Source: an uncultured Croceitalea sp. (GTDB lineage: Bacteria > Bacteroidota > Bacteroidia > Flavobacteriales > Flavobacteriaceae). Taken from it: a DNA stretch of 64,000 nucleotides. The stretch is from positions 124,001-188,000 of the forward strand of contig CANLXH010000001.1 of NCBI GenBank assembly GCA_947495075.1, read 5' to 3'. Positions 8,649-17,806 of this stretch are shown piece by piece; positions within the stretch are counted from its first letter, which is position 1; each line of letters begins with the position of its first letter. Both the position numbers and the translations under genes were made by a program. The notes below the pieces were generated by a model. That model saw only the letters and a program-made list of their open reading frames with translations, did no database searches and was not told the origin of the DNA.

Positions 8649-9980
8649 ATGTTCGATAATTTAAGCGAAAAACTAGATAAAGCATTACATGTACTTAAGG
8701 GACATGGTCAAATTACAGAAATTAATGTAGCAGAAACGCTAAAAGAAGTCCGTAGGGCTTTGCTAGATGCGGATGTTAATTTCAAAATAGCTAAAGAGTT
8801 TACGAACGTAGTAAAAGAAAAAGCACTTGGACAAAATGTATTAACGAATCTTCAGCCAGGTCAATTAATGGTTAAAATCGTTAAGGACGAGTTAACCGCA
8901 TTAATGGGTGGTGATGCTGAAGAAATTAATTTAACTGGGAGTCCATCTGTTATTTTAATGTCTGGTTTACAGGGTTCTGGTAAAACAACTTTTTCAGGTA
9001 AGCTAGCCAATTATCTTAAAAACAAAAAAACAAAAAAACCATTACTGGTTGCTTGTGATGTATATCGTCCCGCTGCGATAGACCAATTGCATGTTGTTGG
9101 AGAGCAAATAGGTGTTGAGGTATACTCGGACAGAGAAAATAATGATCCTGTTGCTATTGCAAAAGCGGGTGTAAAGCATGCAAAAGAGAATGGCTGTAAT
9201 GTTGTTATTATTGATACTGCTGGTCGTTTAGCTGTTGATGAGCAAATGATGAATGAGATTTCTAACATTCATAAAACCATCGATCCGCAAGAGACATTAT
9301 TTGTGGTGGATTCTATGACAGGGCAAGATGCAGTAAATACAGCAAAAGCCTTTAATGATATTTTAAATTTTGATGGTGTTATTCTTACTAAATTAGATGG
9401 AGATACCAGAGGTGGTGCAGCTATTTCTATTAAATCTGTAGTAGATAAACCTATCAAGTTTATTGGTACAGGTGAGAAGATGGAAGCTATTGATGTTTTC
9501 TATCCTTCGCGAATGGCGGACCGTATCTTGGGTATGGGTGATGTTGTATCGCTGGTTGAACGTGCACAAGAACAGTTTGACGAGGAGCAAGCGCGTAAAA
9601 TTCAAAAGAAAATTGCTAAAAACCGTTTTGGTTTTGATGATTTCTTAAGCCAGATTCAGCAGATAAAGAAGATGGGTAATATGAAGGACCTTATGGGGAT
9701 GATTCCCGGTGCTGGTAAAGCGTTAAAAGGTCTTGATATAGATGATGATGCTTTTAAACATATTGAAGCTATTATTCATTCTATGACACCAGATGAGCGT
9801 TCGAACCCTTCTAAACTAGACTCTAGTAGAAAAAAACGTATAGCTGCAGGTAGTGGAAGAAAAATTCAAGATGTAAATCAGCTTTTAAAACAGTTTGACC
9901 AAATGAGTAAAATGATGAAAATGATGCAAGGTGGAGGTGGTAAGAAAATGATGCAGATGATGCAGAACATGAAAGGTTAA
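8649..9980 (+). CDS. ffh: signal recognition particle protein Ffh
   Basis: GTPase subunit of the signal recognition particle, which binds 4.5S RNA and signal sequences of nascent membrane proteins and delivers them to FtsY. N domain at about 1-90; G domain with the P-loop GLQGSGKTT near residue 105, DTAGR near 190 and TKLDGDTRGG near 246; C-terminal M domain rich in methionine, ending in a run of MM repeats with GGGG. Length (443 residues) is typical. It is followed 27 bases later by folD in the same direction. Confidence 0.97.
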   Translation: MFDNLSEKLDKALHVLKGHGQITEINVAETLKEVRRALLDADVNFKIAKEFTNVVKEKALGQNVLTNLQPGQLMVKIVKDELTALMGGDAEEINLTGSPSVILMSGLQGSGKTTFSGKLANYLKNKKTKKPLLVACDVYRPAAIDQLHVVGEQIGVEVYSDRENNDPVAIAKAGVKHAKENGCNVVIIDTAGRLAVDEQMMNEISNIHKTIDPQETLFVVDSMTGQDAVNTAKAFNDILNFDGVILTKLDGDTRGGAAISIKSVVDKPIKFIGTGEKMEAIDVFYPSRMADRILGMGDVVSLVERAQEQFDEEQARKIQKKIAKNRFGFDDFLSQIQQIKKMGNMKDLMGMIPGAGKALKGLDIDDDAFKHIEAIIHSMTPDERSNPSKLDSSRKKRIAAGSGRKIQDVNQLLKQFDQMSKMMKMMQGGGGKKMMQMMQNMKG

Positions 9981-10007
9981 TCAAAACTTTAATTACAATA
10001 CCAACCA

Positions 10008-10892
10008 ATGGAGATTCTAGACGGGAAAAAGGTTTCAAACGATATTAAAAATGAAATTGCAGCTGAGGTTGCAAAAATGAAAGAAAATGGTGAAAAAGTA
10101 CCACATTTAGCTGCAATAATAGTAGGTAATGATGGAGCTAGTTTAACATACGTTGGCAGTAAAGTTAGGTCTTGCGAACGAATTGGATTTGAGTCTACTT
10201 TAATAAAGATGCCTAGTACAACTTCTGAGCAAGAATTACTTAAAAAGATAGATGAACTAAACTACGATGAAAATATTGATGGGTTTATCGTGCAATTACC
10301 GCTACCAGATCAAATAGATACACAAGAGGTAATAATGGCGATTCATCCAGATAAAGATGTAGATGGTTTCCATCCTACAAATTTTGGAAAGATGGCGCTA
10401 GACATGAGTACATTTATACCAGCTACTCCATTTGGAATTTTAGAGCTTTTAGAACGCTATAATGTAGATACTAAAGGAAAACATACAGTCGTAATTGGAA
10501 GAAGCCATATTGTTGGCCGCCCTATGAGTATTTTAATGGGTAGAAAAGGTTGGCCAGGAAATTCTACGGTTACCTTAACTCACAGTCACACAAAGAATAT
10601 CACACAGATTATTTCACAAGCAGATATTGTTATTTCTGCACTTGGAGTTCCTAATTTCTTGAAAGCAGAAATGGTAAAAGATGATGCTGTGGTTATAGAT
10701 GTAGGAATTACTAGAGTGCCAGATGAAACTCGTGAGCGTGGTTACTATATTACGGGCGATGTAGATTTTGAAAATGTAAGTAAAAAAGCTTCATATATCA
10801 CTCCGGTTCCCGGAGGCGTTGGACCAATGACAATCGCCATGCTACTTAAAAACACGCTGCTTGCAAGAGAACGCCATAGAACGCGTAAGTAG
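10008..10892 (+). CDS. folD: bifunctional methylenetetrahydrofolate dehydrogenase / cyclohydrolase
   Basis: Interconverts 5,10-methylene-THF, methenyl-THF and 10-formyl-THF in cytoplasmic one-carbon metabolism. Visible signatures are the Y-x3-K catalytic region (TYVGSKVRSCE, near residue 45), the DGFIVQLPLP motif near residue 95, the NAD(P)-binding VIGRSHIVGRP near 165 and the C-terminal PGGVGPMTIAML. Full-length at 294 residues. The gene sits just downstream of ffh. Confidence 0.97.
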   Translation: MEILDGKKVSNDIKNEIAAEVAKMKENGEKVPHLAAIIVGNDGASLTYVGSKVRSCERIGFESTLIKMPSTTSEQELLKKIDELNYDENIDGFIVQLPLPDQIDTQEVIMAIHPDKDVDGFHPTNFGKMALDMSTFIPATPFGILELLERYNVDTKGKHTVVIGRSHIVGRPMSILMGRKGWPGNSTVTLTHSHTKNITQIISQADIVISALGVPNFLKAEMVKDDAVVIDVGITRVPDETRERGYYITGDVDFENVSKKASYITPVPGGVGPMTIAMLLKNTLLARERHRTRK

Positions 10893-10919
10893 TATTCAAT
10901 AAATTATAGAGGTGCGTCC

Positions 10920-10964
10920 GTTGGTTGTAAAAATTAGTATCTTTTAGTACTAATTACAACCAAC
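10920..10964 (+). promoter_or_regulatory. long stem-loop ending one base before a start codon
   Basis: GTTGGTTGT (10920-10928) pairs with ACAACCAAC (10956-10964), and AATTAGTA (10932-10939) pairs with TACTAATT (10948-10955), leaving a 3-A bulge and an 8-base loop. The esterase ATG begins at 10966, so the structure covers the whole region where a ribosome-binding site would lie. No T-tract follows, so a terminator for folD is less likely than a leader structure or an operator. Confidence 0.55.
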
Positions 10965-10965
10965 C

Positions 10966-12696
10966 ATGAAAACTCTGAAACTATTATCGATTATCTTAAT
11001 TCTTGTTTTAGCCTCATGCACTCCAGAAAACAAGAATTCAAACACTGTTCTAGTATCTTTTTCTGATAAGGTAAGTCAGCAGACTTTAGATGGTCGTTTA
11101 TTGCTAATGCTTTCTTCAAACAATGAAAAGGAACCTCGTTTTCAAATCAACTCAGGTTTAGATACACAAATTATTTTTGGAGTTGATGTTAATGGTATAA
11201 AAGCAGGTCAAGAAATTAGTTTTGATGATACGGTTTTCGGGTTTCCATATGCAAGTCTTATAGATGTTCCACAAGGTGAGTATTATATTCAAGCATTATT
11301 GCACACCTACGAGACTTTTAATTTACAAACGGGACATACTGTAAAACTTCCCATGGATAATGGCGAAGGACAACAATGGAATCGTTCCCCGGGAAATCTT
11401 TATAGCGAGCCATTTAAAATTTCTATTGATGAAAATGGAATTCAAAATTTAAAGGTTTCCATGGATAAAATTATTCCTCCGATTAAAGAACCAGAGGATA
11501 CAGAGTGGATAAAGCATATTAAGATAAAATCAGAAAAGCTATCTAAATTTTGGGGTAGAGATATGTATTTAGGAGCCCATATTTTATTGCCAAAGGGTTT
11601 CGATGAGCATCCAGAAGCAAAATATCCTTTAATGGTTTTTCAAGGGCATTTTCCTTCAGATTTTGGGGGATTTAGAACAACGCCACCAGATTCAAATATG
11701 AAATCAGAGTATTCTGCTCGGTTTAATGTTGAGGGGTATAATATTATACAGCAGCAAGAGGCATATGATTTTTATAAAAGATGGAATGAACCAGATTTTC
11801 CAAGATTCATAATTATTGAAATTCAACATCCAACACCGTATTATGACGATTCTTATGCAGTTAATTCTGCGAGTCAAGGACCTTACGGCGATGCCATTAC
11901 TTATGAGTTAATTCCTCATATAGAAAAAGAATTTCGTGGTATTGGAGAGGGTTGGTCTAGATTCTTGTATGGTGGCTCTACCGGTGGCTGGGAAGCTTTG
12001 GCAGTGCAAGTAAAATACCCAGAGGAATACAATGGTTGTTTTGCTGCTTGCCCAGACCCAATAGATTTTAGAGCCTATTGTCTCACAAACATTTATGATG
12101 ATAAAAATGCTTATTATTACGAAAGTGAGAATAAGAAACTAGAAGTACCAGCACGTCGTGATTATTTGGGACAAATAAGCTCAACTATAAAAGATGAAAA
12201 TCACTTAGAATTAGTTTTAGGTACAAAATCACGGTCTGGACAACAATGGGATATTTGGGAGGCTACCTATTCCCCTCAAAATGAGAAAGGCTATCCAGAA
12301 CGAATATGGGATAAGAAAACTGGAGATGTCAATCCTGATGTTGCAAAGTATTGGAAAGAAAATTTCGATTTAAGACATATTTTAGAACGCGATTGGGATA
12401 AATTGGGAGATAATTTAAAAGGGAAAATTCACATTTATTGTGGTGATATGGATAACTACTATTTGAATAATGCGGTTTATCTCATGGAAGACTTTTTAGA
12501 GAAAACCCAAGACCCATATTATGATGGCGAAGTTTTATATGGAGATAGAGCGGAACACTGTTGGAACGGGGACCCAGAGCTGCCAAATCATATTACTAGA
12601 ATGCGATATAACAGTATGTATGTGCCAAAAATCATGAAACGTATAGCTGAAAGTGCACCAAAAGGTGCAGATTTAACAAGTTGGAGGTATGAATAA
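10966..12696 (+). CDS. lipoprotein with alpha/beta-hydrolase (esterase) fold
   Basis: Exported lipoprotein (lipobox LVLASC, Cys18) of 576 residues. The C-terminal two thirds look like an enterochelin-esterase/esterase-D type alpha/beta hydrolase: the nucleophile elbow is GGSTGG near residue 335 and a late histidine (RAEHCWNG) could complete the triad. The first about 170 residues form a beta-rich domain typical of such hydrolases. The substrate is unknown. A Gfo/Idh/MocA oxidoreductase gene follows 41 bases later, which hints at glycoside or sugar-ester metabolism, but no sugar-uptake genes are adjacent. A strong hairpin covers the leader just before the start. Confidence 0.75.
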   Translation: MKTLKLLSIILILVLASCTPENKNSNTVLVSFSDKVSQQTLDGRLLLMLSSNNEKEPRFQINSGLDTQIIFGVDVNGIKAGQEISFDDTVFGFPYASLIDVPQGEYYIQALLHTYETFNLQTGHTVKLPMDNGEGQQWNRSPGNLYSEPFKISIDENGIQNLKVSMDKIIPPIKEPEDTEWIKHIKIKSEKLSKFWGRDMYLGAHILLPKGFDEHPEAKYPLMVFQGHFPSDFGGFRTTPPDSNMKSEYSARFNVEGYNIIQQQEAYDFYKRWNEPDFPRFIIIEIQHPTPYYDDSYAVNSASQGPYGDAITYELIPHIEKEFRGIGEGWSRFLYGGSTGGWEALAVQVKYPEEYNGCFAACPDPIDFRAYCLTNIYDDKNAYYYESENKKLEVPARRDYLGQISSTIKDENHLELVLGTKSRSGQQWDIWEATYSPQNEKGYPERIWDKKTGDVNPDVAKYWKENFDLRHILERDWDKLGDNLKGKIHIYCGDMDNYYLNNAVYLMEDFLEKTQDPYYDGEVLYGDRAEHCWNGDPELPNHITRMRYNSMYVPKIMKRIAESAPKGADLTSWRYE

Positions 12697-12737
12697 TAGT
12701 AATGAAAACAGTAAAATAGAACGATTACCGCGATAGT

Positions 12738-14189
12738 ATGGAAAAAAGAGAGTTTTTAAAGAAGTCAAGTATGTTGGCTGCATCTACAGCAGTAATACCT
12801 TCTGTGGTTTTTTCTTGTAAAGAGAGAGAAGCAAAAGCTGTTGTTAAAGTAAAGAGCAGCATACGTACAGCTCATATTGGAGTAGGCAATATGGGAGCAG
12901 AAGATTTACGAGATATTTCATCGCATGCTAAAGTTGATGTAGTTGCCTTATGTGATGTAGATTCTAATATGCTCAAGGCTGCTTCAGAAAAGCATCCAAA
13001 GGCAAAATTATATGCCGATTATCGTAAAATGTTGAGTGATATGACAGATGAAATTGATGCTGTAATTGTTTCAACGCCAGACCATACCCATGCCCCAGCT
13101 TCATTGATGGCAATGAACTTGGATAAACCTGTTTACTGCCAAAAGCCTTTAACACATCATGTTTCGGAAGCTAGACAAATGCGAAAATTAGCAAACGAGA
13201 AAAAGTTAGTTACCCAAATGGGTATTCAAGTTCATTCGTTCTATGATTATAAATTGGCTACCTTATTAATTCAATCAGGAATAATAGGTAAAGTACATAC
13301 CGTCCATGCTTGGTCTCCTAAAAACTGGGGATATGATGGTCCAATTCCTGAAGGCAGTGACCCAGTTCCAGACAATTTGGATTGGAACCTTTGGCTAGGT
13401 ACATCATCAGAAAGACCCTATAAGAAAGATATTTACCACCCAGGTAACTGGAGAAAATTAATGGATTATGGTTGTGGTACTTTAGGTGATATGGGAGTTC
13501 ATATTTTTGATACGCCATACAATGCTCTGGCATTAGATATACCTAAGACTATCACTAATAATTGTAGAGAGCCAAATGGATTTGGATTTCCAGAAAATAA
13601 TGTAGTAACCTATGAATTTCCAGGTACGGAGTATACCACCGAAGAATTCAAATGGATATGGTATGATGGTCCAGGTGCTCCTGAGATTCATGAAGATTTA
13701 GTTTTACCTAATGCTTCCGCAAGTAAGGGCAATTCTTCTACCGATGAATCTATGGAGGATAAAATGTCTTTAGAAACTAAAGTTGCAGGTGAAGGAACAC
13801 TGCCAGACCAAGGTGCCATGTTTGTTGGGGAGAAAGGTCGCTTACTGCTACCACATTTTATGCAATTGCCTAAAAAAATAGTAGATGGTAGCTATGTGGA
13901 TATCTCGGAAGAAATTGCCGCTGTTGAAAAAGCTAATAATATGGGGACACCTATCCGTGATTATGCTTCTGAAGGTCCAAAGCATTACCACCAGTTTATA
14001 GATGCCTGTTTAGGTAAAGATGAGGTTAGTGCACCCTTTTCTTATGCTGCTCGGTTAACAGAAACCATTTTGCTAGGTGTTATAGCGGGGCGTTTTCCTA
14101 ACCAAACCTTACATTGGAATAACGAAACGGCAAAGTTTGATGAGGATGAGGCTAATCAATATTTGGATTCTCCGTATAGAGAATTTTAA
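12738..14189 (+). CDS. Gfo/Idh/MocA family oxidoreductase, exported
   Basis: NAD(P)-dependent sugar or inositol dehydrogenase relative. An N-terminal export-type segment (KREFLKKSSMLAASTAVIP, ending VVFSC) resembles the secretion leaders of the periplasmic members of this family, though no twin arginine is present. The Rossmann motif HIGVGNMG is near residue 45. The usual (E)KP catalytic motif appears as CQKPLTHHV near residue 136, with Gln in place of Glu. The C-terminal substrate domain carries GCGTLGDMGVHIFD near residue 238. Length 483 is typical of the exported Bacteroidota subgroup. Probably in one operon with the esterase upstream. Confidence 0.85.
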   Translation: MEKREFLKKSSMLAASTAVIPSVVFSCKEREAKAVVKVKSSIRTAHIGVGNMGAEDLRDISSHAKVDVVALCDVDSNMLKAASEKHPKAKLYADYRKMLSDMTDEIDAVIVSTPDHTHAPASLMAMNLDKPVYCQKPLTHHVSEARQMRKLANEKKLVTQMGIQVHSFYDYKLATLLIQSGIIGKVHTVHAWSPKNWGYDGPIPEGSDPVPDNLDWNLWLGTSSERPYKKDIYHPGNWRKLMDYGCGTLGDMGVHIFDTPYNALALDIPKTITNNCREPNGFGFPENNVVTYEFPGTEYTTEEFKWIWYDGPGAPEIHEDLVLPNASASKGNSSTDESMEDKMSLETKVAGEGTLPDQGAMFVGEKGRLLLPHFMQLPKKIVDGSYVDISEEIAAVEKANNMGTPIRDYASEGPKHYHQFIDACLGKDEVSAPFSYAARLTETILLGVIAGRFPNQTLHWNNETAKFDEDEANQYLDSPYREF

Positions 14190-14212
14190 ATCTTAGTCGC
14201 TTATATAAATCT

Positions 14213-14641
14213 TTACTTGGCAAACAACCGTGACATATCTTTAAAAGCTTTAAACTCCAAGGCATTGCCAGCAGGGTCTAAAAAGAACATGGTGGCCTGT
14301 TCGCCAGTTTCACCTTTAAAACGAACATAGGGTTCTATTACAAAATCAACTCCTTTAGTTTTTAATTCTGTAGAAAAAGATTCAAAAGTATCCCAAGGTA
14401 AAACTACACCATAATGGGGTACAGGTACATTTTTCCCATCAACAGCATTGGTATGTAGTGCTTCTTCTTTTGATTTGGCCTTATAATGGATAACCAATTG
14501 GTGTCCAAAAAGATTAAAATCTACCCAATGGTCGCTACTTCTGCCTTCCTCACAGTTTAATATTTCTTTATAAAATTTACGACACTCAGCAAGATTATGA
14601 ACGGGTATCGCAATATGAAATGGAGTTACGGTAGTTGTCAT
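14213..14641 (-). CDS. VOC (glyoxalase/bleomycin-resistance) family protein
   Basis: Small cytoplasmic protein of 142 residues with the paired beta-alpha-beta modules of the vicinal-oxygen-chelate superfamily. It starts [20 protein letters not shown] with a potential metal His, has HQLVIHY in the middle and ends [16 protein letters not shown], which carries the final Glu ligand. Substrate cannot be told from sequence. It is convergent with the oxidoreductase gene and 39 bases downstream of an alpha/beta hydrolase gene on the same strand. Confidence 0.85.
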   Translation of the reverse strand: MTTTVTPFHIAIPVHNLAECRKFYKEILNCEEGRSSDHWVDFNLFGHQLVIHYKAKSKEEALHTNAVDGKNVPVPHYGVVLPWDTFESFSTELKTKGVDFVIEPYVRFKGETGEQATMFFLDPAGNALEFKAFKDMSRLFAK

Positions 14642-14680
14642 TTTATAGCATTTTGTTTCGGTATAAAAGTAGAAATTAAC

Positions 14681-15520
14681 TTAGGATTTAAGAAATGCGA
14701 TAATTTGATTATTAACCTCATCTTGATGCATAGAATGGCCCAAACCTTCAGTGCTAATGAACTCACTGTTTTTCCAATTTTCATGTACTTGTACAGATGC
14801 ATGATATGGCGCAATAGTATCTAATCTATCATGAAAAAGCAGGCCTTTTTTCGTATTTGTTTGTACGAATTTTGAAGAAGAAAAATCACGCACCTTAAAC
14901 CCAAATTTCTCTAAGATAAAATTTTCCAAAGCCTTTTCGATCTTGGTTCCCAAACCAAGAAGGTTTTTAAAATGAGTCATTATTTCATGAAATTCTGATG
15001 GTGAACCTATGGTGATTATTTTTTCTACAGAAGGTGTTTCATTTTTATGTTCATTATAAATCACAGTCATGCCACCAACGGAATGACCTATCAAATATTT
15101 TGGACTATAGTTTTCTATTAATGGTTGAAGTATTTCTGCATAAAGCGGTACGTACAAATATTTTCCTGATGAGTACCCGTGAGCAGGAGCATCAAATGCT
15201 ATGATGTTATAACCAGCTTCTTGTAATTTGGTAATTAATTTGTGCCAACGCCACGAATTGCTTTCCCAGCCATGTATTAAAAGTACGGTCTCTTTGTTAC
15301 CAGACCAGTGATAAGTCTGTATAGAATGACCTGCAATTTCATGTTTAGTGCCAATTGCTGGTTTTAAAAAAGCAAGTTGATGAGGTAATATGCGTCCTTT
15401 TCGTACGGTACAAAAAATATAAAATGCCTTCGTTGCTGCTTTTTTAGGGTTTATAAGAGCCAATAGATTTAGAAAAAAGCCGTAGAGTTTTGGAATGAGT
15501 TTGATTAGTAGTTTTTTCAT
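14681..15520 (-). CDS. alpha/beta-hydrolase family protein
   Basis: Hydrolase of 279 residues. The oxyanion/early motif LLIHGWESNSWRW is near residue 82, the nucleophile elbow GHSVGG near 145, an acidic residue lies in the FHDRLDTIAPY region and the C-terminal GHSMHQ provides a histidine. The N-terminus is hydrophobic (KLYGFFLNLLALI) and may anchor or bind membrane rather than be a cleaved signal. Substrate unknown. It is divergent from an HxlR regulator gene across 97 bases, so it is a plausible target of that regulator. Confidence 0.85.
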   Translation of the reverse strand: MKKLLIKLIPKLYGFFLNLLALINPKKAATKAFYIFCTVRKGRILPHQLAFLKPAIGTKHEIAGHSIQTYHWSGNKETVLLIHGWESNSWRWHKLITKLQEAGYNIIAFDAPAHGYSSGKYLYVPLYAEILQPLIENYSPKYLIGHSVGGMTVIYNEHKNETPSVEKIITIGSPSEFHEIMTHFKNLLGLGTKIEKALENFILEKFGFKVRDFSSSKFVQTNTKKGLLFHDRLDTIAPYHASVQVHENWKNSEFISTEGLGHSMHQDEVNNQIIAFLKS

Positions 15521-15617
15521 AAGGTTACTTTTTGTAACTTACTCTTTTAAAGAAACTAAAAGTACACATTCCTTTTGTAAGAAAAAAGAAGTCACCATGC
15601 GTTAACTAAGTGTAAAT

Positions 15618-16040
15618 ATGGAAACTATAACTGAAAATCAGAAAGTTAGAACGATAAAAAAAATTGAAAAAATGTTCGGGCATATAGATTATAAAAACCC
15701 ACCAGAACTATGCCCGGTGCGAGATGTAATGTCCGTAGCTTCTGATCAGTGGAGTACTTTAATACTATTGTGGCTCGGGTATTTTAAAACACTTCGTTTT
15801 AATAAGTTGAAAAAGTACGTCTATGGAATATCCAATAAAGTACTAAGTCAGCGCTTAAAGGTATTAGAAGCAGATGGGTATGTTTCTAGGAAAGCATATC
15901 CCGAGGTTCCTATTAGGGTTGAATATACATTGACTGACTTTGGACAATTGTACGTTGAAAAGTTACTAGACCTAACCGAATGGATACAAACGAATAGCCC
16001 AAAAATATTAGCAAATAGAGAGAGATATGGACTTCTTTAA
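15618..16040 (+). CDS. HxlR-family transcriptional regulator
   Basis: Winged helix-turn-helix regulator of 140 residues. The family hallmark is CPVRDVMSVASDQWSTLILLWL near residue 30, followed by LRFNKLKKYVYGISNKVLSQRL, the recognition helix and the wing (RKAYPEVPIRVEYTLT). HxlR members often sense electrophiles through the conserved Cys near the N-terminus, which is present. Divergent placement suggests control of the neighbouring hydrolase gene and itself. Confidence 0.9.
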   Translation: METITENQKVRTIKKIEKMFGHIDYKNPPELCPVRDVMSVASDQWSTLILLWLGYFKTLRFNKLKKYVYGISNKVLSQRLKVLEADGYVSRKAYPEVPIRVEYTLTDFGQLYVEKLLDLTEWIQTNSPKILANRERYGLL

Positions 16041-16084
16041 TAAATTTTATTAGTTATACATTTTAAATTAATCGATGAGATTCT

Positions 16085-16136
16085 GTCAGTTCGAGTGGAT
16101 TTCACTTATTAAAAGAAGTAAAATTTGTATCGAGAA
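16085..16136 (+). repeat. palindromic extragenic repeat (copy 1)
   Basis: GTCAGTTCGAGTG at the left and TATCGAGAA at the right enclose an imperfect hairpin (ATTTCACTT with AAGTAAAAT). A related element with the same outer signatures is at 54731-54782. These look like members of a dispersed extragenic palindrome family. The surrounding 164 bases between genes hold nothing else I can identify. Confidence 0.45.
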
Positions 16137-16204
16137 TCAAAATTTCATCAAAATACACAACAAGTAAGTCTAACTCATAAGATATTTTTTAAAACATATT
16201 TTTA

Positions 16205-16792
16205 CTAATGACTATTGGAAACAATTTTACCATTAGTGCAATCTATTTTCCAAAAGGGAAATGATACAGATTCGGTTTTATCTACCCATTCTCCAATCCA
16301 TTTATAACCTTTATCATCAATATCATAGAAAGTTAGTCTGGAATATCCTTTCGTACCATTTGAGGCTTTTTGGTCCTTGTATAAAATGATATTACCGTTA
16401 TCATTTTTACCTCCTTTCCAAGTACTTAATGTTGGTGTGGGTGCTGCTGTACTATAATAATGAACATACCATTTGGTGCTGTCTGCAATAAATTGTCTAA
16501 TACTACCAGAATGTCTTCCATCAGCTTTTACAGTTTCATCTTGTACTGCCATGCCGTTCATAATATATTTAAACCGCCATTTCATATTAATAGGGTCTGC
16601 CCAAGTTTGATTTGGCTTTCTAGATTGAGATTTACAATTACATTCTCCTATCAATTTAGAATAATCCAGTAATTCTTTTGGAGCTTCAGGATTTGGTTGA
16701 CCAAAAGGATTTTTGGTAGAGGACTCATATTGGTATTGTGCTATGGAGAGTAAAGGAATACAAACAGCGAGTAGAAGGTATTTAGTTTTCAT
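16205..16792 (-). CDS. secreted protein of unknown function
   Basis: Protein of 195 residues with a cleavable signal peptide (YLLLAVCIPLLSIAQ). The mature part is one domain: a CNCKS motif near residue 52, then beta-strand-rich sequence with many aromatic residues (MKWRFKYIMNGMAVQDE, KWYVHYYSTA, WKGGKNDNGNIILYKD, YKWIGEWVDKT). The pattern resembles the DUF1579/lipocalin-like group that assesses small hydrophobic ligands, but the match is weak and I do not assign a function. Downstream of a cupin gene on the same strand. Confidence 0.6.
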   Translation of the reverse strand: MKTKYLLLAVCIPLLSIAQYQYESSTKNPFGQPNPEAPKELLDYSKLIGECNCKSQSRKPNQTWADPINMKWRFKYIMNGMAVQDETVKADGRHSGSIRQFIADSTKWYVHYYSTAAPTPTLSTWKGGKNDNGNIILYKDQKASNGTKGYSRLTFYDIDDKGYKWIGEWVDKTESVSFPFWKIDCTNGKIVSNSH

Positions 16793-16865
16793 TTTGATTG
16801 ATTTTACAACAAAATATCAAAAACCAAATAGTGTTAGAGTCTGATTAATAATAAATTAACAGAAA

Positions 16866-17225
16866 CTATTCTTCTCGATTTACCTTTTCAAAACTAAATG
16901 CAGGAGTACAGATTGCTAGATATTCACATTCTTCTTCAAACGGATTAGAATATTGAACTCTTGTATTTTTTTGAATTTTTATAGATTCTCCTGCTTTTAA
17001 AATCACCTTGTTATTATCTATAATAAACTGCTTTTTCCCCTTGATAATAAATGTGAATTCGTCAAATTCTGGGGTTTGGAAAGGCTCACTCCATCCAGGT
17101 GGAGCTTTCATATGAGCAATGCTTATGTTGCTGTTAATAGCTAAACCAAAGTGTTCAGCTATATATTTACCGTCATTGGTTGGTACAATAAATGGAGTTT
17201 TTTGAATCTGGTAATTTTCAGTCAT
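16866..17225 (-). CDS. cupin-domain protein
   Basis: Small single-domain cupin. Motif 1 appears in the PEFDEFTFIIKGKKQFIID stretch and motif 2 in LKAGESIKIQKNTRVQYSNP. The usual metal-binding histidines of motif 1 are largely replaced (PEFDEF), so it may bind a ligand without being a metal oxygenase. The frame is open to 17249, but that start would overlap the upstream lipoprotein gene by 14 bases. The ATG at 17225 (MTENYQ) leaves 10 bases and is preferred, giving 119 residues. Probably co-transcribed with the lipoprotein gene. Confidence 0.7.
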   Translation of the reverse strand: MTENYQIQKTPFIVPTNDGKYIAEHFGLAINSNISIAHMKAPPGWSEPFQTPEFDEFTFIIKGKKQFIIDNNKVILKAGESIKIQKNTRVQYSNPFEEECEYLAICTPAFSFEKVNREE

Positions 17226-17235
17226 TGCAGTTAGA

Positions 17236-17781
17236 TTAGTTCCATCCAATCATAAGATACTTCACTTTAGCATCATCTGGAATTTGAACTGCTTCTATTG
17301 TATTTGTACCAAATCTAAGATTAGCAGGTAGTTCTTCTTTATCTATAGTAAAATATAGGTCGCTTTCTTTTACAAATACCACAATACTATTAAGCGTGGT
17401 AACAATTTTCTTTACGGTATAATTAGCTTGAATATCTTTAAAAGTACTGTTTAAGCCTATACCAGTATCAGTGGAAAACCGCCGATCAAAGACGCGAACA
17501 TTCTCGATTACTGGAATACTATCATCACTTGGGGTAATTGTTAGTAGGTGTTTTCCACCTTTTTCAAAAACTTTTACTTTTTGATATGCTGGACCCAACT
17601 TTGAATTAAAGGTATCTTTAACTATAGAATCATCTGCATAAATCAATTCTAAATCTCGGGCTAAGCTAATTTTCTCAAGTTTGCCAATACCATTATTTGT
17701 TATTAAAAAGGTGGTGTCTTTTTCTTTACAAGAACTTAGGCATATTGTATAGAAAAACAGAAATATCACTAATTTTTTCAT
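17236..17781 (-). CDS. lipoprotein of unknown function
   Basis: 181 residues with a lipobox at Cys18 (ICLSSC). The mature protein is a mixed alpha/beta sequence with short repeats of charged and hydrophobic residues and a C-terminal MIGW. No known motif is visible. It precedes the cupin gene by 10 bases and follows the HerA-like ATPase gene by 25 bases, all leftward. Confidence 0.7.
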   Translation of the reverse strand: MKKLVIFLFFYTICLSSCKEKDTTFLITNNGIGKLEKISLARDLELIYADDSIVKDTFNSKLGPAYQKVKVFEKGGKHLLTITPSDDSIPVIENVRVFDRRFSTDTGIGLNSTFKDIQANYTVKKIVTTLNSIVVFVKESDLYFTIDKEELPANLRFGTNTIEAVQIPDDAKVKYLMIGWN

Positions 17782-17806
17782 TAATACTTTTTAAATATGG
17801 GGGAAT

